Below, one piece after another: positions 43,273-52,234 of a DNA stretch of 64,000 bases. A program made the position numbers and the translations under genes. The notes under the pieces are model-generated. The model had not been told where the DNA came from. It saw only the letters and a list, made by a program, of their open reading frames with translations, and made no database searches. The first letter of the stretch is position 1. Each line of letters starts with the position of its first letter. Location: NCBI GenBank assembly GCA_003162475.1, contig PMOI01000016.1:283700-347699 (forward strand), written 5' to 3'. Origin of the DNA: Acidimicrobiaceae bacterium. GTDB taxonomy: Bacteria; Actinomycetota; Acidimicrobiia; Acidimicrobiales; RAAP-2.

Positions 43273-43818
43273 TTAGTCCTGCTTCGAGGCCTCAATGGCG
43301 ATCTCGAGGACGATCTTGTGGCTAACGATGACGCTGCCGTTCTCAAGGGCGCCTTCGAAGTTGACGCCGAAGTCACGACGGTCAATCTCGGTCGTGGCCT
43401 CGAAACCCACGACGGTCACGCCGGGGAGCATTGAAGGGCTACTGCCCAGGTACTCGACGTCAAACGTCAGGCTCTTCGTCACGTCACGAACGGTGAGGTC
43501 GCCCACCAATTCGTACTTGTCGCCACTCTTTGCGGTGATCTTCGTTGACGTGAAGTTCACCTTGGGGAACTTCTCCTGCTCGAGAAAGTCGGCACTGCGC
43601 AAGTGATTGTCACGCATCTCGTTGTTCGTTGAAATACTCGAGGCTTCAGCCTCGGCTTCGACGTGCGAGGTCTCGACCGTCTCGCCAATGGTGAGGGTGC
43701 CGGAAAACTCGGTGAAACTACCGCGTACCTTTGACGCCACGAGGTGACGGGCCATGAAGCCAAAAGTCGAATGGACGGGGTCAATGGTGTAAACACCGGG
43801 AGCGGGAATGTTGCTCAT
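43273..43818 (-). CDS. YceI-family lipid/isoprenoid-binding protein
   Basis: Lipocalin-like beta-barrel protein (181 aa) that in relatives binds polyisoprenoids or fatty-acid amides. The family start GVYTIDPVHSTFGFMARHL and middle FDVEYLGSSP are clear, ending DRRDFGVNFEGALENGSVIVSHKIVLEIAIEA. No signal peptide is present, so it is probably cytosolic. AGGAG lies 6 nt before ATG 43818. It is divergent from a MarR gene, with palindromes inside its promoter, so repression by that regulator is likely. Confidence 0.94.
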   Translation of the reverse strand: MSNIPAPGVYTIDPVHSTFGFMARHLVASKVRGSFTEFSGTLTIGETVETSHVEAEAEASSISTNNEMRDNHLRSADFLEQEKFPKVNFTSTKITAKSGDKYELVGDLTVRDVTKSLTFDVEYLGSSPSMLPGVTVVGFEATTEIDRRDFGVNFEGALENGSVIVSHKIVLEIAIEASKQD

Positions 43819-43859
43819 GTGGATCTCCTATATATATGGACAGTTAGTTGCCGAACGTC

Positions 43860-43889
43860 ATTATAGTTGCTTATGCAACTACTTGTCAA
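43860..43889 (-). promoter_or_regulatory. yceI promoter, consensus sigma-70 type
   Basis: On the minus strand there is TTGACA (43889-43884), an 18 nt spacer and TATAAT (43865-43860), a full consensus match. The spacer is almost filled by the palindromic operator at 43864-43881. Confidence 0.82.
43864..43881. promoter_or_regulatory. MarR operator 1
   Basis: TAGTTGC-TTAT-GCAACTA is a perfect palindrome lying in the yceI promoter spacer. A related half-site TAGTTGC is at 43845-43851. Confidence 0.75.
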
Positions 43890-43891
43890 GA

Positions 43892-43910
43892 AGTTACTTA
43901 ATAAGCAACT
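43892..43910. promoter_or_regulatory. MarR operator 2
   Basis: AGTTACTTA-A-TAAGCAACT is an imperfect palindrome (one mismatch) with the same half-sites as operator 1. It overlaps the -35 region of marR, implying autoregulation. Confidence 0.65.
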
Positions 43911-43922
43911 AAATGGTATAGT
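43894..43922 (+). promoter_or_regulatory. marR promoter
   Basis: -35-like TTACTT (43894-43899), 17 nt spacer, -10 TATAGT (43917-43922), then 6 nt to ATG 43929. A leaderless transcript is predicted. Confidence 0.6.
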
Positions 43923-43928
43923 GAGGGG

Positions 43929-44387
43929 ATGTCGATCTCCGCCAGCGCGTGCCCCTCAGGCGACGAGAAAGTCGTCCTCTTCGGTCTCCTTCTCGATACA
44001 AACGCCCGACTGACGAAAGAGCTCGGCGCGGCCCTCGAGTCCTCGTGCCAGTTACCCCTCGCCTGGTTCGAGGTAATGCTGCAACTACGCCAGTCCCCCG
44101 ACGGTCGCCTCAAGATGAGTCAGATGGCCGACGCGATCGTCCACTCGACGGGCGGCACGACCCGACTGGTTGACCGGCTCGAAGAAGCCGGTCTCGTTCG
44201 ACGCGAACACTGTCCGAGCGACCGTCGCTCCATCTTTGTCGCAATCACGGACGAAGGAAACTCGAAACTCGACGAAGCACTCGGCGTTCACCTCGAGTAT
44301 TTGGACGAAAATTTGGGCGCTCGACTCGACACCTCCGAGCGTGAAGTGTTGGCACGGTTACTGTCGAAACTCAACGTTTCGCACTAG
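43929..44387 (+). CDS. MarR-family transcriptional regulator
   Basis: Dimeric winged-helix regulator (152 aa). The DNA-binding core is LKMSQMADAIVHSTGGTTRLVDRLEEAGLVRREHCPSDRRSIFVAITDEG, with the wing Arg in DRRS. It probably represses the divergent yceI and itself through the palindromes at 43864-43910. No ligand is evident. Its stop TAG and that of ileS share the tetramer CTAG. Confidence 0.92.
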   Translation: MSISASACPSGDEKVVLFGLLLDTNARLTKELGAALESSCQLPLAWFEVMLQLRQSPDGRLKMSQMADAIVHSTGGTTRLVDRLEEAGLVRREHCPSDRRSIFVAITDEGNSKLDEALGVHLEYLDENLGARLDTSEREVLARLLSKLNVSH

Positions 44388-47300
44388 ATCTTCTTTACCC
44401 ACGCCACGGCGTCGCGCCCGTCGTCGAGGTCGAGTCGCGTTCCTTCACCCACACCCTCGCTCGCAAGGACTTCAACGGCCAACACTTCGCTGGCCAGTGT
44501 CGCGAAGCCCTCGACGAGATCGTCGAGTCCCGTCACGTTTAAGACGATTCGATCGGCCACGTCGAGCCCCGAGTTCTTTCGTAGATCTTGGACTTGACGC
44601 ACCACGTCACGCAGGTACCCGCGACGGAGGAGATCGTCGTCAAGTGCGAGGTCGAGCGCGACCACTTCGGCACCGTCGCGCGAGACCGCGTAGCCCCCCT
44701 GTCCCTTCACCCGTAACTCCACGTCGTCGCCGCTCAACTCGAACGTGCCCGTCGACAACGTCACGCTCACGGCGTTGCCCGACTCGAGGGCCGCAGCCGC
44801 CGCCACTGAGTCGAGCGCAGCGAGCGCGGGCTTGAGCTCTTTGACGGCCTCGCCGAGGCGCGGTCCGACGACGCGAAAGTTCGGTACGAGCTCGAAGGTC
44901 AACACGTCCGCCAACTCGCGTCCGTATTCGAGCATGTCGACGTTCAGTTCATCTTCGACAACGCCGGCGGGAGGAAGAGGAGAGCTCGGACCCAAGAATA
45001 CGAGCGCGCGCGCGAGGGGTTGGCGGACCTTGACGCCCGCTTCGGCGCGCGCGGCGCGACCAAGTGAGGTCAGTCGTCGCGCGACGTCCATGGAGGATTC
45101 GAGCGCGACGTTGCGTCGGGTCAAGTCAGCCTTGGGCCAGTCGACCAGGTGTACGGAGTCGTTGTCACTCACGTCGTTCAGCTCTTGGAAGAGACGTTCA
45201 GTGACGAAGGGGCAGAACGGCGCCAAGAGCAAGGTCACGCGTTGGAGCACCTCCAACAAGGTGGCCTGGGCGGCCAAGGAGTCCGACGGCGGGGTGTTCG
45301 GGTCGGTGCGCCAGAAACGTCGGCGACTTCGCCGCACGTACCAGTTCGAGAGGTCGTCGATCAACGCCGAGATCGCCGCGGTCCCGCCGAGGGGCTCGTA
45401 GCCGTCGAGGGCGTCGGTGACCGTCTGGGTCACCGACTCGACACGAGAGAGAATCCACTGGTCGATCGCGCTGCGATCTTCGAAGGCGGGGATCTCTGGA
45501 TCGTGGGGATCGAAATGGTTGAGCGACGCGTAGGTCGTGAAGAAACTAAAGGTGTTCCACAACGTCGCGAGCGTCTCACGAAGGGACGCGTCGATGGGGC
45601 CGAGTCCCGCGCGCGTCGAGGTCCACGGTGAACCTTGGGAGAACATCCACCAGCGAAGTGGATCGGCGCCGCGAGTGTTCAGTACCTCCCACGGGTCGAT
45701 GACGTTGCCCACGGACTTGCTCATCTTCTTTCCCGACTCGTCAACGATGTGACCGAGGCAGAGCACGTGCTCGTAGGGTTTCGCGTCAAAGACCAGCGTG
45801 TTCACGGCGAGCAGCGTGTAGAACCAGCCGCGCGTCTGATCGATGGCTTCGACAACGAGCTGCGCAGGGAACTGCATGGCCTCGGCACTGCCGGCCACGT
45901 GGGGGTAGCCCACCTGCGCGGCGGGCATCGAGCCCGCGTCGAACCACGCGTCGATGACCGGCTCGACGCGGCGCGCCTCCTTGGCGCACTCCGGACAGGG
46001 GAAAACGACCTCGTCGATGACGGGGCGATGCGGCTCGACGTCGCTTAGATCTCGTCCCGTGAGGTCCGAGAGTTCGGCGCGCGAGCCCACGCAGGTCAGG
46101 TGGTTTTCCTCACAACGCCAAATCGGCAGCGGCGTGCCCCAGTAGCGGTCGCGCGACAGCGCCCAGTCGACGTTGTTCTCGAGCCACTCGCCCATTCGAC
46201 CGTCGCGAATGTGCGCGGGGTGCCAGTCGACGGTGGCATTCTCCGCGAGCATCTGTTCCTTGAACTTGCTCGTCGCGACGTACCAACTGGGCTTCGCCCA
46301 GTAGATGAGGACCGTTCCGCAGCGCCAGCAGTGCGGCAGCGAGTGGGTGTAGTCGTATCGTCTGAGCAAGAGACCGCGGCGCTCAAGTTCGTCGTTGATC
46401 TCGTGATTGGTGTCGCGAACGTGCTTACCCTCGAGCCACGGTACGGCCGCCGTGAACGTACCGTCGGGTCCGACGGGATTCAACGTGGGAAGTCCGTTGT
46501 CTCGAGCGATTTGACGGTCGATCTCGCCAAACGCCGGCGACTGGTGCACGAGGCCCGTGCCGTCTTCGGTGGTCACGTAGTCCGCCGCGACGACGTAACA
46601 GGTGTCGACGTCGTCGGGTAGCGCCACATCAGTGAAGGGCCGCTGGTAGTGCACGCCCACGAGGGCACTGCCGAGAAAAGTTCCCGTCGAGGTGGCGTTT
46701 TCGCCAAAGAGCGACGTCGCCAAGTCTTCGGCCACGACCATGCCATCAATGACGGCGTAGGTGACGTCGGGATTCACGGCGACGGCCACGTTGGAGAGCA
46801 AGGTCCAGGGCGTCGTCGTCCACACGGCCAGGCGCGTGGCCCCAGCCAGATCACTTCGTTCGCTCGCGTCGGTAAGGGCGAACGTCACGTAGGCGCTCTC
46901 GTCGGTCTCGTCGGTGTGGACTCCGGGTTGACCCAGTTCGTGTGAAGAGAGTCCGGTCTCACAACGTGGGCAGTACGGGATGACCTTCAAGTCCTCGTAG
47001 AGCAGCCCCTTGTCGAAGAGTTGCTTCAGGTGCCACCACACCGATTCCACGTAGGTCGGATGGAAGGTGTAGTACGCGTGCTCCATATCGGTCCAATAAC
47101 CAATGCGATCGGTCAGACGCTCGAACTCGCCCACGTAGGTAAGGACGGACTCGCGACAGAGGCGGGTGAACTCGGCCACACCCACCTTCTCTTCGATCAT
47201 CTTCTTGCCCGACACGCCCAGTTGCTTTTCGACCTGTACTTCAACGGGCAAGCCGTGGGTGTCCCAGCCGGCGCGGCGCGCCACGTAACGGCCGCGCATG

Positions 47301-47518
47301 GTGTGGTAGCGACAGAAGAGGTCCTTGTAAACGCGCGCCCAGACGTGGTGCAGCCCCGGCATCCCGTTCGCCGTCGGCGGCCCTTCGTAAAAGACCCAGG
47401 GCTCGGCGCCCTCGCGCAGTTTCATCGAACGTTCAAAGACGTTGTTGGCCTTCCAACGGGCGAGCTCGGCTTCTTCTAGAGCCACGAATTCAAGTTCGGC
47501 GCTGACGGGGCGGAACAT
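44384..47518 (-). CDS. ileS: Isoleucyl-tRNA synthetase
   Basis: Class I aminoacyl-tRNA synthetase (1044 aa). The HIGH signature reads GLHH (55-58) in PTANGMPGLHHVW and KMSKS is in ESGKKMSKSVGN. The WDTHGLPVEV and editing (CP1) domain motifs are present, as is the C-terminal anticodon-binding region. The length and form resemble the IleS2/eukaryote-like type. GAAGGAGAT lies just before ATG 47518 and a TACGAT -10-like element about 30 nt upstream, so this gene has a conventional leader. Confidence 0.96.
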   Translation of the reverse strand: MFRPVSAELEFVALEEAELARWKANNVFERSMKLREGAEPWVFYEGPPTANGMPGLHHVWARVYKDLFCRYHTMRGRYVARRAGWDTHGLPVEVQVEKQLGVSGKKMIEEKVGVAEFTRLCRESVLTYVGEFERLTDRIGYWTDMEHAYYTFHPTYVESVWWHLKQLFDKGLLYEDLKVIPYCPRCETGLSSHELGQPGVHTDETDESAYVTFALTDASERSDLAGATRLAVWTTTPWTLLSNVAVAVNPDVTYAVIDGMVVAEDLATSLFGENATSTGTFLGSALVGVHYQRPFTDVALPDDVDTCYVVAADYVTTEDGTGLVHQSPAFGEIDRQIARDNGLPTLNPVGPDGTFTAAVPWLEGKHVRDTNHEINDELERRGLLLRRYDYTHSLPHCWRCGTVLIYWAKPSWYVATSKFKEQMLAENATVDWHPAHIRDGRMGEWLENNVDWALSRDRYWGTPLPIWRCEENHLTCVGSRAELSDLTGRDLSDVEPHRPVIDEVVFPCPECAKEARRVEPVIDAWFDAGSMPAAQVGYPHVAGSAEAMQFPAQLVVEAIDQTRGWFYTLLAVNTLVFDAKPYEHVLCLGHIVDESGKKMSKSVGNVIDPWEVLNTRGADPLRWWMFSQGSPWTSTRAGLGPIDASLRETLATLWNTFSFFTTYASLNHFDPHDPEIPAFEDRSAIDQWILSRVESVTQTVTDALDGYEPLGGTAAISALIDDLSNWYVRRSRRRFWRTDPNTPPSDSLAAQATLLEVLQRVTLLLAPFCPFVTERLFQELNDVSDNDSVHLVDWPKADLTRRNVALESSMDVARRLTSLGRAARAEAGVKVRQPLARALVFLGPSSPLPPAGVVEDELNVDMLEYGRELADVLTFELVPNFRVVGPRLGEAVKELKPALAALDSVAAAAALESGNAVSVTLSTGTFELSGDDVELRVKGQGGYAVSRDGAEVVALDLALDDDLLRRGYLRDVVRQVQDLRKNSGLDVADRIVLNVTGLDDLVEGFATLASEVLAVEVLASEGVGEGTRLDLDDGRDAVAWVKKI

Positions 47519-47579
47519 GTATCTCCTTCAATGAACTCTCACATCGTAGTGAACGCCATGAAGTCTTCGAGCCCGCACG

Positions 47580-47585
47580 TACTGT
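47580..47585 (+). promoter_or_regulatory. -10-like element of the acetyltransferase at 47592
   Basis: TACTGT, 6 nt before GTG 47592. Confidence 0.45.
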
Positions 47586-47591
47586 GGTGTC

Positions 47592-48065
47592 GTGTCAAAT
47601 CTCATCATTGACGACGAACCCATAACGTCGCACGGTGCGCTCAGCGTCTACTACGCCGCCGTCGACGAACTGAATCGCCGCTACGAAGGCAGCGACGAAG
47701 GGTCCCATCTTCAGGTAGATGAGTTGATGCCCCCACTCGGACTCTTTCTCGTCGCGCGCCTCGACGGTCACCCGATCGGGGGCGTTGGTATTCGTCCGAT
47801 CAGTGAACCCGCCCTCTCGCTCGGCGAGATCAAACGCCTTTGGGTGCGGCCGGATCAACGCCGACTAGGCGTGGGCGCTCGTCTCATGGCCGAAGCCGAG
47901 ACGCGCGCTCGAGCCGTTGGGTACCTGCAGCTCTACCTTGAGACCGGCCCCGCGCAACCCGAAGCAATCGAGCTCTACGAGACAAGTGGTTGGGCCCGCG
48001 TGAAGGAGTTCCCCGTGGGCGCCTTTTCGTACCCGGTGGCCTACCGTTTTACCAAGGTGCTCTAG
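47592..48065 (+). CDS. GNAT-family N-acetyltransferase
   Basis: Acetyl-CoA-dependent acetyltransferase (157 aa). The core motif A is IKRLWVRPDQRRLGVGARLMAEAETRARAVG, with the acetyl-CoA loop RRLGVG, followed by LYLETGPAQPEAIELYETSGWARV. The substrate is unknown. Start GTG 47592 has TACTGT at 6 nt and no ribosome-binding site. Its 3' end overlaps the convergent HAD gene by 4 nt (CTAG). Confidence 0.9.
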   Translation: MSNLIIDDEPITSHGALSVYYAAVDELNRRYEGSDEGSHLQVDELMPPLGLFLVARLDGHPIGGVGIRPISEPALSLGEIKRLWVRPDQRRLGVGARLMAEAETRARAVGYLQLYLETGPAQPEAIELYETSGWARVKEFPVGAFSYPVAYRFTKVL

Positions 48066-48721
48066 GCAAATCGCTCGTCGAGCCACGCGGGCGTCAGATC
48101 ATCGAGCGAATCGAGGACGAGGTCCGCAAGGAGAAACTCCGCGTGGTCACGATCGTCGGGGGTCGGTACAGCGACGACGGTCATGCGCGCCGCCTTGGCG
48201 GCCAAGACCCCGGCGGCCGAGTCTTCCAAGACAAGACAGGCGCTCGGCGCCACGTCCAGTGACGCCGCCGCGGTGAGAAAGACACCGGGATGCGGTTTTC
48301 CGAACTGCTCGAACTCCGCGGAGTGAATTGACTGGAAACGGTCGAGTAACTCGAAGTGTTTGAGGCAACGTACGATGAGCGCCATCGGCGTCGAACTCGC
48401 CAAAGCCAGTGGTCCGCGCTCCCCCGTGAGGTCGAGCGCCCGGACGGCACCGGGCAGGAGTCGACCCTCACTCTCCACGAGTTCACCGACGCGATCGAGG
48501 AGCAGCTGTACGACGTCGTCGGACGAAGGTCCCGACCACGGGTACTGCGTGAACCAGAAGTTGACCACCTCGTTGACGAACATGCCCTTCGTGGAACGCC
48601 CTTCGGCGTCGGCGAGTGGCACGCTCAGCGAGCCAAAGATCTCAACCTCAGCTTTGTGCCAGAGGATCTCGGAGTCGAGCAGGAGCCCGTCCATATCGAA
48701 AAGCGTTGCTCGTAAACTCAC
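48062..48721 (-). CDS. HAD-superfamily hydrolase, phosphoglucomutase/phosphatase-like
   Basis: HAD phosphatase (219 aa) with cap domain. Motif I nucleophile Asp is in LFDMDGLLLDSE, motif II Ser in LALASSTP, the motif III Lys region in FGKPHPGVFLTAA and motif IV in CLVLEDSAAGVLAAKAARM. The DxDGLLLDSE start is typical of beta-phosphoglucomutase and 2-deoxyglucose-6-phosphatase relatives. Start GTG 48721 with a weak AAAGGT 6 nt upstream. It is divergent from the tandem acetyltransferase. Confidence 0.9.
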   Translation of the reverse strand: MSLRATLFDMDGLLLDSEILWHKAEVEIFGSLSVPLADAEGRSTKGMFVNEVVNFWFTQYPWSGPSSDDVVQLLLDRVGELVESEGRLLPGAVRALDLTGERGPLALASSTPMALIVRCLKHFELLDRFQSIHSAEFEQFGKPHPGVFLTAAASLDVAPSACLVLEDSAAGVLAAKAARMTVVAVPTPDDRDHAEFLLADLVLDSLDDLTPAWLDERFA

Positions 48722-48746
48722 CTCTCAACCTTTACACACCTCGAAG

Positions 48747-48752
48747 TAGGGT
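48747..48752 (+). promoter_or_regulatory. -10-like element of the acetyltransferase at 48759
   Basis: TAGGGT, 6 nt before ATG 48759. Confidence 0.45.
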
Positions 48753-48758
48753 GGCCCC

Positions 48759-49685
48759 ATGATCGTGCGCCCGCTTGAGCCGCGCGACGTGGACGCGGTC
48801 GTCGTGAGGGTGAAGGAACGCCTCGGCGACGACGCGCGCAGAAATCCACTGTTGAGTTCAGATTTCTCGACCGAACACTTTTCGCGCGCGCTCGCTGACG
48901 CGCTGGACCAGACGTGGGTGGCCGACGACGCCGGTCGCGTGGTGGGTCATCTCTACGGCGCTCTCCTCGAGAGCGCTGAATACGGCAACGGCGTCTGGAT
49001 TGGTCCTGACGGGGTCTCGTTCGAGGACGAGAACCAACTCGCCGCGCTCTACGCCACGGCCGGCGCCACCTGGATTGCAAAGGGCGCACCCGAGCACTAC
49101 GCGTGGGTCTTCGACGATCCCTCTGACACCGCGCCGTGGTACGAACTCGGGTTCGCGCGAATGCACGTTCGAGGAGTCTTGGCACTGAGTGAAGTACGAC
49201 CCCACCGGTTCCCACCGGGGTACTCCGTTCGCCTTGGAGGCCCCGACGACTTACAGCTCGCACTCATCCTCGACGGAGTGCTCGACGAGGCGCAGCGACA
49301 AGGGCCGAGCTTTTCAATCTCCTTCGCGCACGCGTCGCGGGCTGAAGACTTACTCGAAGCACTCGAAGACGACGAGGTCCACCACTACGTCGTCGAATAT
49401 TCCGGCGTCGGCGTTGCCCAGTGTCTGACGTTCCCGCTCGACGCACGTCGCGGTTCGTTCGACCACACCGTGCACGTGAGCGCCGTCACGGTGCTACCCG
49501 AACACGAACATCGCGGCGTCGCTCGAGCGCTCATCGATCACGCGTTGAATGACGCCTTCGCCGCGGGGTTTCATCATGTCGAGACGAACTGGCGCGTCAC
49601 GAACCGACGAGCGAGCAACTTCTGGGTTCGCTACGGCTTTCGCCCCACCTACGTGCGACTTCATCGCACGATTGGCGCTGGTTAG
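48759..49685 (+). CDS. Tandem GNAT-domain acetyltransferase
   Basis: A 308 aa protein with two GNAT-like halves. The N-terminal half (1-140, MIVRPLEPRDVDAVV...) lacks a clear acetyl-CoA loop and may be structural. The C-terminal half (about 150-308) carries SAVTVLPEHEHRGVARALIDHALNDAFAAG with the loop EHRGVA, then NWRVTNRRASNFWVRYGFRPTYVR. This resembles mycothiol-synthase-like tandem GNATs in layout, but no substrate is assigned. Leaderless-type start. Its stop overlaps the convergent peroxidase stop by 4 nt (TTAG). Confidence 0.85.
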   Translation: MIVRPLEPRDVDAVVVRVKERLGDDARRNPLLSSDFSTEHFSRALADALDQTWVADDAGRVVGHLYGALLESAEYGNGVWIGPDGVSFEDENQLAALYATAGATWIAKGAPEHYAWVFDDPSDTAPWYELGFARMHVRGVLALSEVRPHRFPPGYSVRLGGPDDLQLALILDGVLDEAQRQGPSFSISFAHASRAEDLLEALEDDEVHHYVVEYSGVGVAQCLTFPLDARRGSFDHTVHVSAVTVLPEHEHRGVARALIDHALNDAFAAGFHHVETNWRVTNRRASNFWVRYGFRPTYVRLHRTIGAG

Positions 49686-50164
49686 CTCAGCGCCGACTCG
49701 ATCGCGGCGACGAGAGCCGGGTCCTCGGGCGTCACCTGAGGGGCGAAGCGCGTTACGACGCCGTCGGGATTGACAAGGAACTTCTCGAAGTTCCAGCGGA
49801 TGTCACCGGCGTAGCCTTCGGCGTCGGCCACCTTCTCGAGTTCGGCGTAAATGGGGCTCTGTTCTTCGCCGTTGACGTCGATCTTCTCGAAGAGCGGGAA
49901 GGTCACGCCGTAGGTCGTCGAGCAAAAGGTCTGAATCTCCTCGGCGCTCCCGGGCTCTTGCCCCGCGAACTGATTGCATGGAAAGCCGACGACGCTGAAG
50001 CGTTGGTTCTCGTACTTCTTCTGCAACGCCTCGAGTCCTTCGTACTGTGGCGTGAGACCACACTTCGAAGCGACGTTGACGATGAGAATCGTTTCACCTT
50101 TGAAGCTGGCCAAAGAACTTGACTCGCCCGAAAGGGTACTGACTGGAATGTCGTAAATGGTCAT
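49682..50164 (-). CDS. Glutathione peroxidase-family thiol peroxidase
   Basis: Peroxide-reducing enzyme (160 aa) of the thioredoxin fold. Peroxidatic Cys (not selenocysteine) is in VNVASKCGLTPQYEGLE, with Gln and Trp partners in GFPCNQFAGQEPG and IRWNFEKFLVNPDG. The Cys form probably uses thioredoxin. ATG 50164 is chosen over the in-frame TTG at 50170 because TAGGGT lies 6 nt upstream. It is divergent from the quinone oxidoreductase. Confidence 0.94.
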   Translation of the reverse strand: MTIYDIPVSTLSGESSSLASFKGETILIVNVASKCGLTPQYEGLEALQKKYENQRFSVVGFPCNQFAGQEPGSAEEIQTFCSTTYGVTFPLFEKIDVNGEEQSPIYAELEKVADAEGYAGDIRWNFEKFLVNPDGVVTRFAPQVTPEDPALVAAIESALS

Positions 50165-50170
50165 GACCAA

Positions 50171-50176
50171 ACCCTA
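50171..50176 (-). promoter_or_regulatory. -10-like element of the peroxidase gene
   Basis: TAGGGT on the minus strand, 6 nt before ATG 50164; 28 nt from the divergent element at 50205. Confidence 0.5.
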
Positions 50177-50204
50177 ACGGCGAATAACCAACGAGCGCCG
50201 CACG

Positions 50205-50210
50205 TAGGCT
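50205..50210 (+). promoter_or_regulatory. -10-like element of the quinone oxidoreductase gene
   Basis: TAGGCT, 6 nt before GTG 50217. Confidence 0.5.
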
Positions 50211-50216
50211 CGTCGC

Positions 50217-51164
50217 GTGTGGGCCCTCACGATCGATGAAAAACGGCTCGAGGTAGTCGAACGCGACACGCCTGAACCCGGACCTGATGACGTGGTCGTC
50301 GCGGTACGCGCGGCGGGCATCAACGCGGCAGATCTCATGCAACGAGAAGGTTTCTACCCTGCACCACCCGGCTTTCCCGAGGACGTTCCCGGCATGGAAC
50401 TGGCGGGGCTCGTCACCGCCGTGGGTGAGGATGTCTCGACATCGCTGATCGGACGACGAGTGTGCGCCATCGTCGGCGGCGGCGCGCAGGCCACCCACTG
50501 CGTCGTGGCCAGTGAGCACCTCCTCTTCGTACCCGATCTCGTCAGTTGGACCGAAGCGGGCGGTTTCCCCGAAGCCTTCACGACGGCGTTCGACGCTCTC
50601 GTCACGCAAGGGCACCTCCAGGCAAGTGACCGTGTTCTCGTCTCGGGGGCCGCGGGCGGTGTGGGCGCGGCGGGCGTCCAAATCGCGCACGTCCTCGGAG
50701 CCGAGGTCGTCGCCGTCACGCGAAACGATGAACATCACGACGCCTTGCGCGCGCTCGGGGCCGATGAGACGATCACCCTCGACGAGGTGGGATCACTCGA
50801 ACCCGTCGACGTCGTGCTCGAACTCCTCGGCGCGGCGAACCTGAGCGCGGCCCAGCGAGTCTTGCGTCCTCACGCGCGCGTCGTGGTCATCGGCGTCGGC
50901 GCGGGCGCGCGCGTGGAGATCGATCTCCTCGCCATGATGCGTACGCGCTTCACTCTTACCGGATCGACACTTCGTTCACGATCGCGAGAAGAGAAATCGG
51001 CCGTCGCTTCGCTGCTTCGCCAGGTGCTCCTACCGCTTTGGGAGAGTCGAACAATCTCCGTGCCAATCGCGAAGACGTTCGATCTCCGTGACGCCGCCGC
51101 CGCGTACGACTACTTCGGCCGACCAGGAAAGTTTGGCAAAGTCGTTCTCCTCGTCGACGAGTAA
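50217..51164 (+). CDS. Zinc-independent NADPH:quinone oxidoreductase (MDR family)
   Basis: Medium-chain dehydrogenase/reductase (315 aa) of the quinone-reductase type without zinc ligands. The N-terminal part has the GroES-like fold (VRAAGINAADLMQREGFYPAPPGFPEDVPGMELAG), the Rossmann loop is SGAAGGVGAAGVQIA, and the end is FDLRDAAAAYDYFGRPGKFGKVVL. It probably detoxifies quinones or enals with NADPH. The divergent peroxidase suggests a shared redox theme. Leaderless-type GTG start. Confidence 0.92.
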   Translation: MWALTIDEKRLEVVERDTPEPGPDDVVVAVRAAGINAADLMQREGFYPAPPGFPEDVPGMELAGLVTAVGEDVSTSLIGRRVCAIVGGGAQATHCVVASEHLLFVPDLVSWTEAGGFPEAFTTAFDALVTQGHLQASDRVLVSGAAGGVGAAGVQIAHVLGAEVVAVTRNDEHHDALRALGADETITLDEVGSLEPVDVVLELLGAANLSAAQRVLRPHARVVVIGVGAGARVEIDLLAMMRTRFTLTGSTLRSRSREEKSAVASLLRQVLLPLWESRTISVPIAKTFDLRDAAAAYDYFGRPGKFGKVVLLVDE

Positions 51165-51221
51165 GCGACACCGGCGGATCGACGAAGCGGAGGAGCAAGG
51201 CGCGGACTACGTTCCTCGGGA

Positions 51222-51227
51222 TACTCT
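51222..51227 (+). promoter_or_regulatory. -10-like element of the methyltransferase gene
   Basis: TACTCT, 6 nt before ATG 51234. Confidence 0.45.
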
Positions 51228-51233
51228 TCACCG

Positions 51234-52043
51234 ATGGACCCACGACTTGAGGCGAATCGTTCGAATTGGAACGAACGCGTTGGAATCCATACTCGTTCTC
51301 GGTTCTATGACGTCGACGGTTGGCTCCGAAACGCTCCGGGACCCGATCCCAGAGAGAGTGAGGCGCTGGGCAACCTCGACGGCAAGACGCTCGTGCACCT
51401 GCAGTGCCACTTCGGTATGGATACGTTGCGCTGGGCCCGCGCCGGCGCCGTCGTCACCGGTCTCGACTTCTCGCCCGCTGCGGTAGACGAGGCCGTAAAT
51501 CTCTCCAGGCGCGCGGGACTGGCTGAGCACTCGACGTTCGTCTGTGCCAACGTCTACGACGCGCCGCGGGCGTTGTCGGGTAAGCGATTCGACGTCGTCT
51601 ACGTCAGCCTCGGTGCGTTGTGTTGGCTTCCGAACATTGACGCGTGGGGTGCGGTCGTCTCAGAACTCTTGAAGCCCGGTGGTCGGCTGTATCTCCACGA
51701 CGTGCACCCCTTCTCTTCGTGTCTCGACGATGACGGAGAACGGATTGTCTACGGATACTTCGAAGAGTTCGACAATCCCTACGTCGACGACACTGGGGAC
51801 ACGTACACGGACGGAGAAAAACTTTCGACCACGAGAATCTTCGTCTGGAATCACTCCATTGGCGAGATCGTTGCGGCGTTGATTGAACATGGTTTGGTCG
51901 TCGATTCGCTCACCGAACACGATTGGACCGTCTTTCAACAGTTCCCATGGTTAGTGGAGAGTTCCACGGGGCAATTCGTCGCGCCCGATGACCACCCTCG
52001 TATTCCACTTTCGTTCACGCTTCTGGCACGCTCACCTTCGTGA
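51234..52043 (+). CDS. Class I SAM-dependent methyltransferase
   Basis: Rossmann-fold methyltransferase (269 aa). SAM motif I region is TLVHLQCHFGMDTLRWARAGAVVTGLDFS, followed by AVDEAVNLSRRAGL and the motif FDVVYVSLGALCWLPNIDAWG, with post-motif GGRLYLHDVHPF. The ending HDWTVFQQFPWLVE is typical of a family of small-molecule methyltransferases. The substrate is unknown. The 69 nt upstream is free and contains the -10-like element. Confidence 0.9.
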   Translation: MDPRLEANRSNWNERVGIHTRSRFYDVDGWLRNAPGPDPRESEALGNLDGKTLVHLQCHFGMDTLRWARAGAVVTGLDFSPAAVDEAVNLSRRAGLAEHSTFVCANVYDAPRALSGKRFDVVYVSLGALCWLPNIDAWGAVVSELLKPGGRLYLHDVHPFSSCLDDDGERIVYGYFEEFDNPYVDDTGDTYTDGEKLSTTRIFVWNHSIGEIVAALIEHGLVVDSLTEHDWTVFQQFPWLVESSTGQFVAPDDHPRIPLSFTLLARSPS

Positions 52044-52234
52044 GCAACTTCCTGACGGCTGCCGAACGGTTGCAACAATACGCCGTGAATCTTCATGAGA
52101 TTTCTGGGTGCCAGAAGTTAAGGGCGCTCTCGCTGACTCCTCGAAGCACGAACACGAACTGTTCGGTCGGTAACTGAGTTACCCGCACGGCAACGGCACC
52201 CGCGGTCAGATCCCTCACTTTTCGAGCGTCACGT

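Noticed and set aside
49682..50164. Possible selenocysteine glutathione peroxidase
   Set aside because: The peroxidatic position is an ordinary Cys codon in ASKCGLT; no in-frame TGA.
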